This document shows positions 43,611 to 50,545 of a stretch of 50,545 nt of DNA, in pieces. Numbering within the stretch: the first letter of the stretch is position 1; each line of letters opens with the position of its first letter. This stretch comes from an uncultured Clostridium sp. (GTDB lineage Bacteria > Bacillota > Clostridia > Clostridiales > Clostridiaceae). The notes under the pieces are model-generated. The model did not search any database. It worked only from the letters and a program-made list of their open reading frames with translations, and had not been told where the DNA came from. The stretch is taken from NCBI GenBank assembly GCA_934755305.1, contig CAKVLD010000017.1, forward strand, positions 1-50,545, read 5' to 3'. Position numbers and translations under genes: made by a program.

Positions 43611-44225
43611 GTGGAAATATATACAATTGGACATTCTAATTATACAATAGAGAGATTAATAGATATGCTAAAGCAGTTTAATATTAATTGTGTTGTAGAT
43701 ATCAGAGGTATTCCTTATTCAAAATATAACTTACAATTTGATTTAGAAACAATAAAGTATTTATTAACCAAGGAAGGTTTTAAGTACATTTACATGGGCA
43801 GAGAATTTGCAGCGAATAGGTTAAATAAAGAGTCTTATAATGATGAGGGGTATTGTGATTTTACTAAAGTAGTAAATGAAAAGGAATTTAAAGAGGGAAT
43901 AGAAAGATTAAAAAATGGGTGTAAAAAGGGATATAAAATAGCTCTTCTAGGAGCAATGCAAGATCCGTTAAGATGTCACAGAAGTATACTTATGGGAAGA
44001 GAACTTGAGAAAGAAGGATTTTCAGTTACACATATATTAGATGATTATTCTACAATTACTCAAGATAAGATAGAAAGTAAATTACTAGATAAATATTTTG
44101 ATGATAGAAATCAGATAAGCTTTGATGTTATACTAGGAAATGAAAAAAGTGAAGAAGACTTATTAAAAGAAGCTTATAAACTTGCTAATAAAGAAATTGG
44201 TTATAGAATTGAAAAATTAAATTAA
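43611..44225 (+). CDS. DUF488 family protein
   Basis: 204 aa, GTG start with AAAGGAG nine bases upstream. N-terminal YTIGHSNYTIERLIDMLKQF and VVDIRGIPYSKYN, then ALLGAMQDPLRCHRSILMGR, are the DUF488 hallmarks. The conserved Cys-His-Arg may be an active or metal site. Function is unknown. Single-gene unit with promoter and terminator. Confidence 0.88.
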   Translation: MEIYTIGHSNYTIERLIDMLKQFNINCVVDIRGIPYSKYNLQFDLETIKYLLTKEGFKYIYMGREFAANRLNKESYNDEGYCDFTKVVNEKEFKEGIERLKNGCKKGYKIALLGAMQDPLRCHRSILMGRELEKEGFSVTHILDDYSTITQDKIESKLLDKYFDDRNQISFDVILGNEKSEEDLLKEAYKLANKEIGYRIEKLN

Positions 44226-44237
44226 AAATATATTTTT

Positions 44238-44272
44238 ATTAAACTTAGGAGGTATCCTCCTAAGTTTAATTT
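44238..44272 (+). terminator. Terminator after DUF488 gene
   Basis: Perfect 15-bp stem (44238-44252 with 44256-44270) with a 3-base loop. The left arm includes AGGAGG. Confidence 0.8.
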
Positions 44273-44347
44273 GTTTTATGGGCTTTTTTGTAAAATTTAA
44301 ATTAATATCAAAGTTCTGAAAACTTTACTTTAAGAAGGAGATATATA

Positions 44348-45682
44348 ATGTTTATAAGAAAAGATGTACTAAAATTATCAATACCTATTATGATTGAACA
44401 AACTTTTGTGGTGTTATTAGGTGTATGCAATACAATGATGGCTGGATATATAGGAGAAGAGGCAGTATCAGCTATTGGAATGGTAGATACTTTAAATAAC
44501 ATATTTATTTCTTTTTTTGCAGCTTTGTCAGTAGGAGCTACAGTAGTGGTGGCTCAAAGTATAGGTAAGGGTGATAATAAAAAGGTAAATGAAGTAGTAA
44601 GACAAGCTTTTGTATCAGGTTTTATTGTATCTGTTATAATTACAATTTTTATGTGGATATTTAGAGTTACTATAATAAATATATTTTATGGATTAGCTAC
44701 AGAATTGGTAAAAGAAAATGCAAAGATATATATTGAGTTTACTTTGATTACTTATCCTTTCATTGCATGTGAGCAGATAGCAAATGGAATTTTAAGAGGT
44801 TGTGGTGATACAAAGACACCAATGAAAATAACTATGTTTATGAATATTATTAATATTATTTTAGGTTATTTATTAATTTATGGAGTAAGTATAGGAAGAT
44901 TAGTAATACCTTCTTTAGGAATAGAAGGTGCAGCAATTGCAATAGCTTTAGCTAGATTAATCGGAACTATAATGGTTATGGTTGTATTAATAAAAGGTAT
45001 TAATTCAATTAAGCTTAATAGAATATTACCATTTAAATTTGATATGAAAATACAAAAGAATATATTTGGAATAGGGATACCAGCAGGAGTAGAACAACTA
45101 TTATTTAATGCAGGAAAGTTTATAGTACAAATATTTATAGTAACTATGGGAACTGTATCTATTGCATCTAACACGATAGGTATGTCTATTATTCAGATAC
45201 CAAATGTAATAGGAAATTCTTTAACTATTGCAGCAACTACATTAGTAGGGCAGTATGTTGGAAGAGATGATATAGATGGAGCAAAAAATGTATTAATGTA
45301 TTTGAATAATTTTGCTACTTTTTGTATGGTTACATTGGGATTTGTTTTTGTTATTCCTTTTGCATCATTTTTGGCAAAGTTATATACAGATAATGCTGAA
45401 GTAATTAATTTATCTGCAAATCTTTTAAAAGCTAATAGTTTAGCTATGATAATATGGCCAAGTGCTTTTGTGTTATCAGCAGGACTTAAAGGTGCAGGGG
45501 ATACAGGATATACAATGAATACTGCCATTATTGGAATGTGGATATTTAGAGTAGGGATAGGATACTTATTAGGAGTAGAGTTAAACCTTGGAGTAATGGG
45601 AGTGTGGATTGGAATGTTCTTGGATTGGTTGATTAGAGCTATATTATATTTATTATATAGAAGAATTGATTTTAGTTGTTGA
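44348..45682 (+). CDS. MATE-family efflux transporter
   Basis: 444 aa with twelve membrane helices in two related halves: N-terminal LSIPIMIEQTFVVLLGVCNTMMAG and C-terminal IGIPAGVEQLLFNAGKFIVQ. RGCGDTKTPM and KGAGDTGYTMNT are the paired MATE loop motifs. It probably exports cationic drugs or metabolites with Na+ or H+. AGAAGGAGAT gives a strong start. Confidence 0.92.
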   Translation: MFIRKDVLKLSIPIMIEQTFVVLLGVCNTMMAGYIGEEAVSAIGMVDTLNNIFISFFAALSVGATVVVAQSIGKGDNKKVNEVVRQAFVSGFIVSVIITIFMWIFRVTIINIFYGLATELVKENAKIYIEFTLITYPFIACEQIANGILRGCGDTKTPMKITMFMNIINIILGYLLIYGVSIGRLVIPSLGIEGAAIAIALARLIGTIMVMVVLIKGINSIKLNRILPFKFDMKIQKNIFGIGIPAGVEQLLFNAGKFIVQIFIVTMGTVSIASNTIGMSIIQIPNVIGNSLTIAATTLVGQYVGRDDIDGAKNVLMYLNNFATFCMVTLGFVFVIPFASFLAKLYTDNAEVINLSANLLKANSLAMIIWPSAFVLSAGLKGAGDTGYTMNTAIIGMWIFRVGIGYLLGVELNLGVMGVWIGMFLDWLIRAILYLLYRRIDFSC

Positions 45683-45686
45683 TTAT

Positions 45687-45742
45687 AAGAATATATACAT
45701 CAAAAGAATACATACATTAAAAGAATATATATATTAAAAGAA
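45687..45742. repeat. Three 17-bp tandem repeats, same unit as at 14039
   Basis: Units at 45687, 45704 and 45721, each of the form AAGAATAYATAYATYAA, and a partial fourth. They begin four bases after the MATE stop codon. The consensus and the 17-bp period match the array at 14039-14123. Confidence 0.8.
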
Positions 45743-45762
45743 ACGGCTTTGGACAATATAAA

Positions 45763-45792
45763 AGAGCATTGCTCTAAATTTAGCAATGCTCT
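45763..45792. terminator. Terminator of pflB
   Basis: AGAGCATTGCT (45763-45773) pairs with AGCAATGCTCT (45782-45792); A/T-rich flanks serve both convergent genes. Confidence 0.8.
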
Positions 45793-45812
45793 AATATAAA
45801 TTAACTTTTTAA

Positions 45813-48044
45813 TTACATCTTCGCGTGGAATGTTCTGTTTATAACATCAAGTTGTTGTTCTCTAGTTAACTTGATGAAGTTTACAGCATATCCTGAAACT
45901 CTGATAGTTAATTGTGGATATTCTTCTGGATGATCCATAGCATCTAGTAATGTTTCTCTGTTGAATACATTAACGTTTAAGTGATGAGCATCTTGTCCAA
46001 AGTATCCATCCATCATGTTGCTTAAGTTAGAAATTCTATCTTCTGGAGTCTTTCCTAATGCATCTGGTATTATTGAGAATGTATTAGAAATACCATCTTG
46101 TGAATGTTCATATGGAAGCTTAGCAACTGAGTTTAATGAAGCTAATGAACCTGAGTTATCTCTTCCGTGCATTGGGTTAGCACCAGGAGCAAATGGTTCT
46201 CCAGCTTTTCTACCACATGGAGTAGTACCAGTCTTCTTACCATAAACAACATTTGAAGTTATAGTAAGGATTGATTGAGTATGGTATGAATTTCTGTAAG
46301 TCTTGTTCTTTCTGATTTTTTGCATCATGTTTTCAACTAAGAATACAGCTATATCATCAACTCTATCATCATCGTTTCCGTATTTAGGGAAGTCACCTTC
46401 AACTTCGAAGTCTACAGCTATTCCTTCTTCGTTTCTTATTGGCTTAACTTTAGCATATTTAATAGCTGAAAGTGAGTCAGCACATACTGAAAGACCAGCT
46501 ATACCACAAGCCATAGTTCTGAATACATCTCTATCATGTAAAGCCATTTGTAAGCTTTCATAAGAGTATTTGTCATGCATGTAGTGAATTACATTTAATG
46601 TGTTAACATATAATGTAGCTAACCAATCTGTCATTTTATCGAACTTGTCCATAACTTCGTTGTAATCTAAGTATTCTGAAGTAATTGGTTCCATCTTAGG
46701 AGCAACTTGAACACCAGACTTTTCATCTCTACCACCATTTATAGTGTAAAGAAGAGTCTTAGCAAGGTTAACTCTAGCTCCGAAGAATTGCATTTGTTTA
46801 CCAACTCTCATAGCAGATACACAACAAGCTATAGCGTAGTCATCTCCCCAGTAAGGAGCCATTAAGTCATCATTTTCATATTGAACAGAGCTTGTATCAA
46901 TAGAAACCTTAGAACAGAAGTCCTTGAATCCTTGAGGAAGTCTTGTTGACCAAAGTACAGTTAAGTTTGGTTCTGGTGATGGTCCTAAAGTGTAAAGTGT
47001 ATTAAGAATTCTGAATGAGTTCTTAGTAACTAAAGTTCTACCATCTAATCCCATACCACCGATTGATTCAGTAACCCAAGTAGGATCTCCTGAGAAAAGG
47101 TCATTGTATTCTGGAGTTCTTAAGAATTTAACTAATCTTAACTTCATAACGAAGTGGTCCATTATTTCTTGTGCTTCTTCTTCAGTTATAACACCATTTC
47201 TTAAATCTCTTTCTATATATATATCTAAGAAAGTAGAAGTTCTACCAAGAGACATAGCAGCACCATTTTGTTGTTTTATAGCTGCTAAGTAACCAAAGTA
47301 TAACCATTGAACAGCTTCTTTAGCGTTAGTAGCTGGAGCTGATATATCTAATCCGTAGCTTTGAGCCATAGCTTTTAATTCTTTAAGAGCTACTATTTGA
47401 TCAGAGATTTCTTCTCTTAATCTAATAATGTCTTCATCTATACAGCTAACTTCTAAAGATTTCTTTTGTTGAAGCTTGTCTTCTATTAATCTATCAACAC
47501 CATAAAGAGCAACTCTTCTGTAGTCACCTATGATTCTTCCTCTACCATATGCATCTGGAAGACCTGTAACTATACCAGATTTTCTTGCAAGTCTCATTTC
47601 ATCTGTATATGCATCGAAAACACCTTGATTGTGAGTTTTTCTATGTTTTGTGAATATTTCAGATATCATTGGATCTACTTCATATCCATAAGCTTTAGCA
47701 GCGTTTTCTGCCATTCTTATACCACCTTGAGGCATAACAGCTCTTTTTAATGGAGCATCAGTTTGTACACCAACGATTTTTTCTAGAGCTTGGTCAATGT
47801 AACCTGGAGCATATTCATTAATTCCAGATACAGTTTTAGTATCTACATCTAAAACTCCACCATTTTCTCTTTCTTTCTTAAATAATTCACTTACTTCATC
47901 CCAAAGTTTAGTAGTAGCTTCAGTAGCACCAGCTAAGAAACTAGCATCTCCTTCGTAAGCAGTGTAGTTAGATTGAATAAAGTCTCTAACATTAATTTCT
48001 TTTGTCCATTTACCAGTTTTAAAATTGTTCCATTCTTGTCTCAC
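45813..48044 (-). CDS. pflB: Pyruvate formate-lyase
   Basis: 743 aa glycyl-radical enzyme converting pyruvate and CoA to acetyl-CoA and formate in anaerobic metabolism. The catalytic Cys-Cys pair is in AIACCVSAM; the radical glycine is in RVSGYAVNF, 25 residues or so from the end. Codon use is more biased (TTC, AAC, GAA) than in neighbours, as expected of a very highly expressed gene. The activase gene pflA is not in the window. The 516 bp upstream hold palindromes that may be operators. Confidence 0.97.
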   Translation of the reverse strand: MRQEWNNFKTGKWTKEINVRDFIQSNYTAYEGDASFLAGATEATTKLWDEVSELFKKERENGGVLDVDTKTVSGINEYAPGYIDQALEKIVGVQTDAPLKRAVMPQGGIRMAENAAKAYGYEVDPMISEIFTKHRKTHNQGVFDAYTDEMRLARKSGIVTGLPDAYGRGRIIGDYRRVALYGVDRLIEDKLQQKKSLEVSCIDEDIIRLREEISDQIVALKELKAMAQSYGLDISAPATNAKEAVQWLYFGYLAAIKQQNGAAMSLGRTSTFLDIYIERDLRNGVITEEEAQEIMDHFVMKLRLVKFLRTPEYNDLFSGDPTWVTESIGGMGLDGRTLVTKNSFRILNTLYTLGPSPEPNLTVLWSTRLPQGFKDFCSKVSIDTSSVQYENDDLMAPYWGDDYAIACCVSAMRVGKQMQFFGARVNLAKTLLYTINGGRDEKSGVQVAPKMEPITSEYLDYNEVMDKFDKMTDWLATLYVNTLNVIHYMHDKYSYESLQMALHDRDVFRTMACGIAGLSVCADSLSAIKYAKVKPIRNEEGIAVDFEVEGDFPKYGNDDDRVDDIAVFLVENMMQKIRKNKTYRNSYHTQSILTITSNVVYGKKTGTTPCGRKAGEPFAPGANPMHGRDNSGSLASLNSVAKLPYEHSQDGISNTFSIIPDALGKTPEDRISNLSNMMDGYFGQDAHHLNVNVFNRETLLDAMDHPEEYPQLTIRVSGYAVNFIKLTREQQLDVINRTFHAKM

Positions 48045-48170
48045 AACAATTCCTTCTTTCGTAAAAAACTTTAAAATTATTATATTTTTTTATTATGAAT
48101 TTTAAAAAATAGAGGAAATTAACTAAAAGTAATTATTAGTTCTTGCCTCACACATAATGTAACATTAAAT

Positions 48171-48213
48171 TTGATAAAAATCAATAGAAAAAAGTCGAAA
48201 AAATCGTTTTCGA
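48171..48213. promoter_or_regulatory. Palindromes upstream of pflB
   Basis: TTGAT-AAAA-ATCAA (48171-48184) and TCGAAAA-aatcg-TTTTCGA (48195-48213). Position 130-170 bases before the pflB start fits operators. The second resembles a catabolite (cre) site weakly. The rest of 48045-48560 has no gene. Confidence 0.45.
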
Positions 48214-48507
48214 AACTATCTGAAAATTTATACAAAATTGAGTAAAATTCAAGGGATTAGAGTATAACTAACTTTATACCTTATTAAGAGATTTGATGTT
48301 TTAGGGGGAGGATAACAGCTAAAGAAAGTTTTATAAGGTTTTGCTAACAGATGATTTAGCTGTTTTTCAAATTATAAATATAGTTGTATTTGTATGGAAA
48401 AATAATTACAATAATATTTTGATTTATACACTAATAAATTAATTTGTATAGTAAGAATAATATAAAAAGAAAAAGGGAAAATTAAATTTAGGTTATTAAA
48501 CTTAGTA

Positions 48508-48553
48508 AGGAGGTGAATAGCCTTGCTAAAATAAAATATGTTCTTTAGCAAGG
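48508..48553 (+). promoter_or_regulatory. Leader hairpin with a stray strong ribosome site
   Basis: AAGGAGGTGA at 48508-48517 is followed by a hairpin, CCTTGCTAAA (48521-48530) with TTTAGCAAGG (48544-48553). The AAGG in the right arm is the likely ribosome site for the ATG at 48561, so it would be masked when paired. The strong upstream site could only start a three-codon frame (TTG at 48523). Confidence 0.45.
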
Positions 48554-48560
48554 TATTTTC

Positions 48561-49058
48561 ATGTTTAAGAGTAAAGATTTATATATGAAAAATATTTATG
48601 ATCTTAATGGTAAAAAAGTAGGCACTTCTAAAGAAATATTAATTGATTTTTATACTGGAAGAGTATTAGGCTTGGAAATTAACACCTTTGGTTTTAAAAA
48701 TGACTATGTAGATATAAAAGATATAATTCAAATAGATGAAGAAATATTAATAAAGAAGGTTTCTGAAATAAAAGGAATAAGATTTTCAGATATAAGGGAT
48801 ATGGAGGTAATAGACAGATTAGGTAATAGCAAGGGTGTGGTTGAAGATTTGCTTATAGAAGAAGAGAGTTATGATATAAAAGGGATAATTCTAAATTCAG
48901 GAATTATAGATACCTTATTAAAAGGTAAGGAAGTAATTTTAATAAATAATTCAGTTTTGGGTGAGGAATATATACTATATTTAGGTCAGCCTAATATAGT
49001 ATTTAAAAATATTCCTCATGAGATAAATAGAAATGAAAATGTTAAAAAGGCTTACTAA
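48561..49058 (+). CDS. PRC-barrel domain protein
   Basis: 165 aa with two PRC-barrel repeats: MKNIYDLNGKKVGTSKEILIDFYTGRVLGL and the second from RDMEVIDRLGNSKGVVEDLL. Such proteins bind RNA or membranes in other bacteria; the role here is unknown. It overlaps the AI-2E-type permease by 26 bases, and alaS follows, the order seen in other clostridia. Confidence 0.85.
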   Translation: MFKSKDLYMKNIYDLNGKKVGTSKEILIDFYTGRVLGLEINTFGFKNDYVDIKDIIQIDEEILIKKVSEIKGIRFSDIRDMEVIDRLGNSKGVVEDLLIEEESYDIKGIILNSGIIDTLLKGKEVILINNSVLGEEYILYLGQPNIVFKNIPHEINRNENVKKAY

Positions 49059-50061
49059 AAAGCATATTTACATATTTATAATAGTAATTGCAATTTTAAT
49101 TTCATTATTATATGCTTTAAATATTGCATTTAAAAAAACTATAGATACTATTACTGTTTCATATATAATAGCATATATATTAATACCTTTAAAGAAAATT
49201 ATAAAAAATAAAAAAATTAAAGATAGTACAGCATCTATATTAATTTTAGGCGGAATTATAACTATAATTAGCATAATTGTAATTTTTGCTTTTCCAGCTA
49301 TTTTTAAAGAAGCCCCCAATTTTGAACAAGACATTATAAATATAATTGAGACTGTAAAAAGTAAGATAATAAGTTTAAATATAGTAAGTGAATCTTATAT
49401 TAAATATATTTTTGATGAACTTAATAATAAAATATTAGAGGTAACAGGAGCGTTAACTAATAAATCAATTGATTATTTTATTATAATAGGCAAAAATTTA
49501 ATATCTTTAGCGGTGATTCCAATAATAGTATATTATTTTTTGTGTGATAATGAAAAAATATCACATAAATTTTATTCATTTATTCCATCCAGTAAACGAA
49601 ATTTAATAAAAAGTATTTGCAAGGATATTAATAAATTACTTCAAAGATATATAGTGAGTCAGCTGTTTTTATCATTAATAGTTGCAATATGTACCTTAAT
49701 TATATTAGTAATATTTAAAGTTAAGTTTTTTGTTATATTATCTGTTTTTAATGGAGTTTTAAATATAATACCTTACTTTGGTTCTGTACTTGGAGCTATT
49801 CCAATAATATTAATATCATTTTTAGAATCACCAACAAAAGGCTTATGGGTAACTTCTCTTTTGTTTATTGTACAGCAAATAGAAGGCAATATATTATCTC
49901 CTAAAATAACAGGTAATAGTATAAATATGCATCCGTTAATAATAATAATTCTATTAATAATAGGAGAAAACTTTGGAGGATTTATAGGAATGATAGTAGC
50001 GGTTCCTTTAGGAGTAATATTAAAAGTTATATATGAAGACGTAAATTATTATGTTTTTTAG
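49033..50061 (+). CDS. AI-2E/PerM-family transporter
   Basis: 342 aa with about eight membrane helices. The C-terminal block NIIPYFGSVLGAIPIILISF and QQIEGNILSPKITG is the family hallmark. Relatives include YdgG/TqsA and a Na+/H+ antiporter; the substrate cannot be read from sequence. No good ribosome site; translation is probably coupled to the overlapping PRC-barrel gene. Confidence 0.88.
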   Translation: MKMLKRLTKKHIYIFIIVIAILISLLYALNIAFKKTIDTITVSYIIAYILIPLKKIIKNKKIKDSTASILILGGIITIISIIVIFAFPAIFKEAPNFEQDIINIIETVKSKIISLNIVSESYIKYIFDELNNKILEVTGALTNKSIDYFIIIGKNLISLAVIPIIVYYFLCDNEKISHKFYSFIPSSKRNLIKSICKDINKLLQRYIVSQLFLSLIVAICTLIILVIFKVKFFVILSVFNGVLNIIPYFGSVLGAIPIILISFLESPTKGLWVTSLLFIVQQIEGNILSPKITGNSINMHPLIIIILLIIGENFGGFIGMIVAVPLGVILKVIYEDVNYYVF

Positions 50062-50077
50062 AAGAAGATTAAAAACA

Positions 50078-50106
50078 TTGACAGATTATAAAAGTTAAAA
50101 TATAAT
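50078..50106 (+). promoter_or_regulatory. Consensus promoter of alaS
   Basis: TTGACA (50078-50083), exactly 17 bases, TATAAT (50101-50106): a perfect sigma-A promoter. Confidence 0.9.
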
Positions 50107-50129
50107 TAAAAACATAAATTCATATTTAA

Positions 50130-50325
50130 GCAATGATTAGGATGAGTAAATATATTATTGATATCTAGAGAGAAAGTGGTTTGGTGAAAACTTTTTACAA
50201 TATATATTGAAGCTACCTAGGAGCTATATTATACTTAAGAGATGCATTTTAATTTGCATAATTAGGGTGGTACCGCGGAAATACAAGTTTTCGTCCCTTT
50301 TATTAGGGATGAGAGCTTTTTTTAT
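50130..50325 (+). ncRNA. T-box riboswitch, alanine-specific
   Basis: The T-box sequence AGGGTGGTACCGCG is at 50264-50277. Upstream stem I contains the likely specifier codon GCT (Ala) at 50212-50214. A terminator (50285-50298 with 50304-50318, then T7) competes with the T-box antiterminator. Uncharged tRNA-Ala would allow alaS transcription. Confidence 0.92.
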
Positions 50326-50352
50326 ATTGTAAAAACAATGGAGGTAAGAAAA

Positions 50353-50545
50353 ATGAACAAATTAGGAGCTAATGAGTTAAGAGAAAAGTATTTGAGCTTT
50401 TTTGAAAGTAAAGGGCATTTAAGAATGAAGAGTTTTCCTTTAGTGCCTAAAAATGATAATAGTTTATTATTAATAAATGCAGGTATGGCACCATTAAAGC
50501 CATATTTTACAGGGCTTCAAGAACCACCAAGAAGAAGGGTTACTA
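50353..50545 (+). CDS. alaS: Alanyl-tRNA synthetase, N-terminal part
   Basis: 64 residues before the window ends. ANELREKYLSFFESKGH and NAGMAPLKPYFTGLQEPPRR are the class II motif 1 region of AlaRS, which charges tRNA-Ala. GGAGG precedes the ATG. Controlled by the T-box directly upstream. Confidence 0.96.
   Translation, partial: MNKLGANELREKYLSFFESKGHLRMKSFPLVPKNDNSLLLINAGMAPLKPYFTGLQEPPRRRVT

Noticed and set aside
48171..48184. Rex operator before pflB
   Set aside because: TTGATAAAAATCAA lacks the TTGTTAA / TTAACAA or TTGTGA arms expected and is shorter than a Rex site.

Overview
The window is about 50.5 kb of very AT-rich DNA from a low-GC Gram-positive anaerobe, most likely Clostridium sensu stricto (the C. 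perfringens / C. baratii neighbourhood, species not determined). Supporting signs are strong AGGAGG ribosome sites, sporulation-linked ytfJ and D-Ala-D-Ala carboxypeptidases, pflB, an Ala T-box before alaS, BspA-type surface proteins and an Agr-like peptide. There are no rRNA or tRNA genes and no CRISPR array.

Layout. 1-8.3 kb is core: end of a tyrosine recombinase, pdp, a D-Ala-D-Ala carboxypeptidase, scpAB, ytfI/ytfJ, a second carboxypeptidase and deoC. 8.4-10.6 kb holds a lone transposase-derived protein and a GH25 lysozyme without a signal peptide. 10.6-15 kb has map, a two-gene Fe-S/FAD oxidoreductase operon and small genes. 15.2-16.9 kb is a two-gene ATPase plus PD-(D/E)XK nuclease cassette that looks like a defence module. 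17-23.6 kb has two divergent surface-protein genes flanked by decayed fragments (lysozyme, MutS-like, isoprenylcysteine methyltransferase-like, yaaA-like, FAD oxidoreductase, methyltransferase). 23.7-29 kb is housekeeping: yaaA/bcp, an NSS transporter with its 32-residue MetS-like partner, and flavodoxin. 29.2-34.8 kb is an unrecognised operon: a 169-aa protein, a 1065-aa protein and, behind a strong terminator, a clostripain-family protease. 34.9-36.6 kb carries an AgrC-like kinase and, newly read here, a 40-aa AgrD-like peptide whose ring residue would be serine. 36.7-43.3 kb is a headless siphophage-type tail module with several frameshifts. 43.6-50.5 kb returns to core genes: DUF488, MATE, pflB, PRC-barrel, AI-2E-family permease, T-box, alaS.

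The strongest link between accessory parts is a promoter-like sequence, TTTACA, exactly 17 bases, then a T-run ending in TTTTTTAT. It stands before the lysozyme (9574), the 169/1065/protease operon (29094) and the tail-module regulator (36688). The -35 half matches that of TcdR/BotR/UviA-type sigma factors, which control toxins and bacteriocins in clostridia. This suggests one dispersed regulon: a tail-like particle, a lysin for release and a large protein with its protease. The frameshifts in the tail genes suggest that the particle may no longer assemble in this strain.
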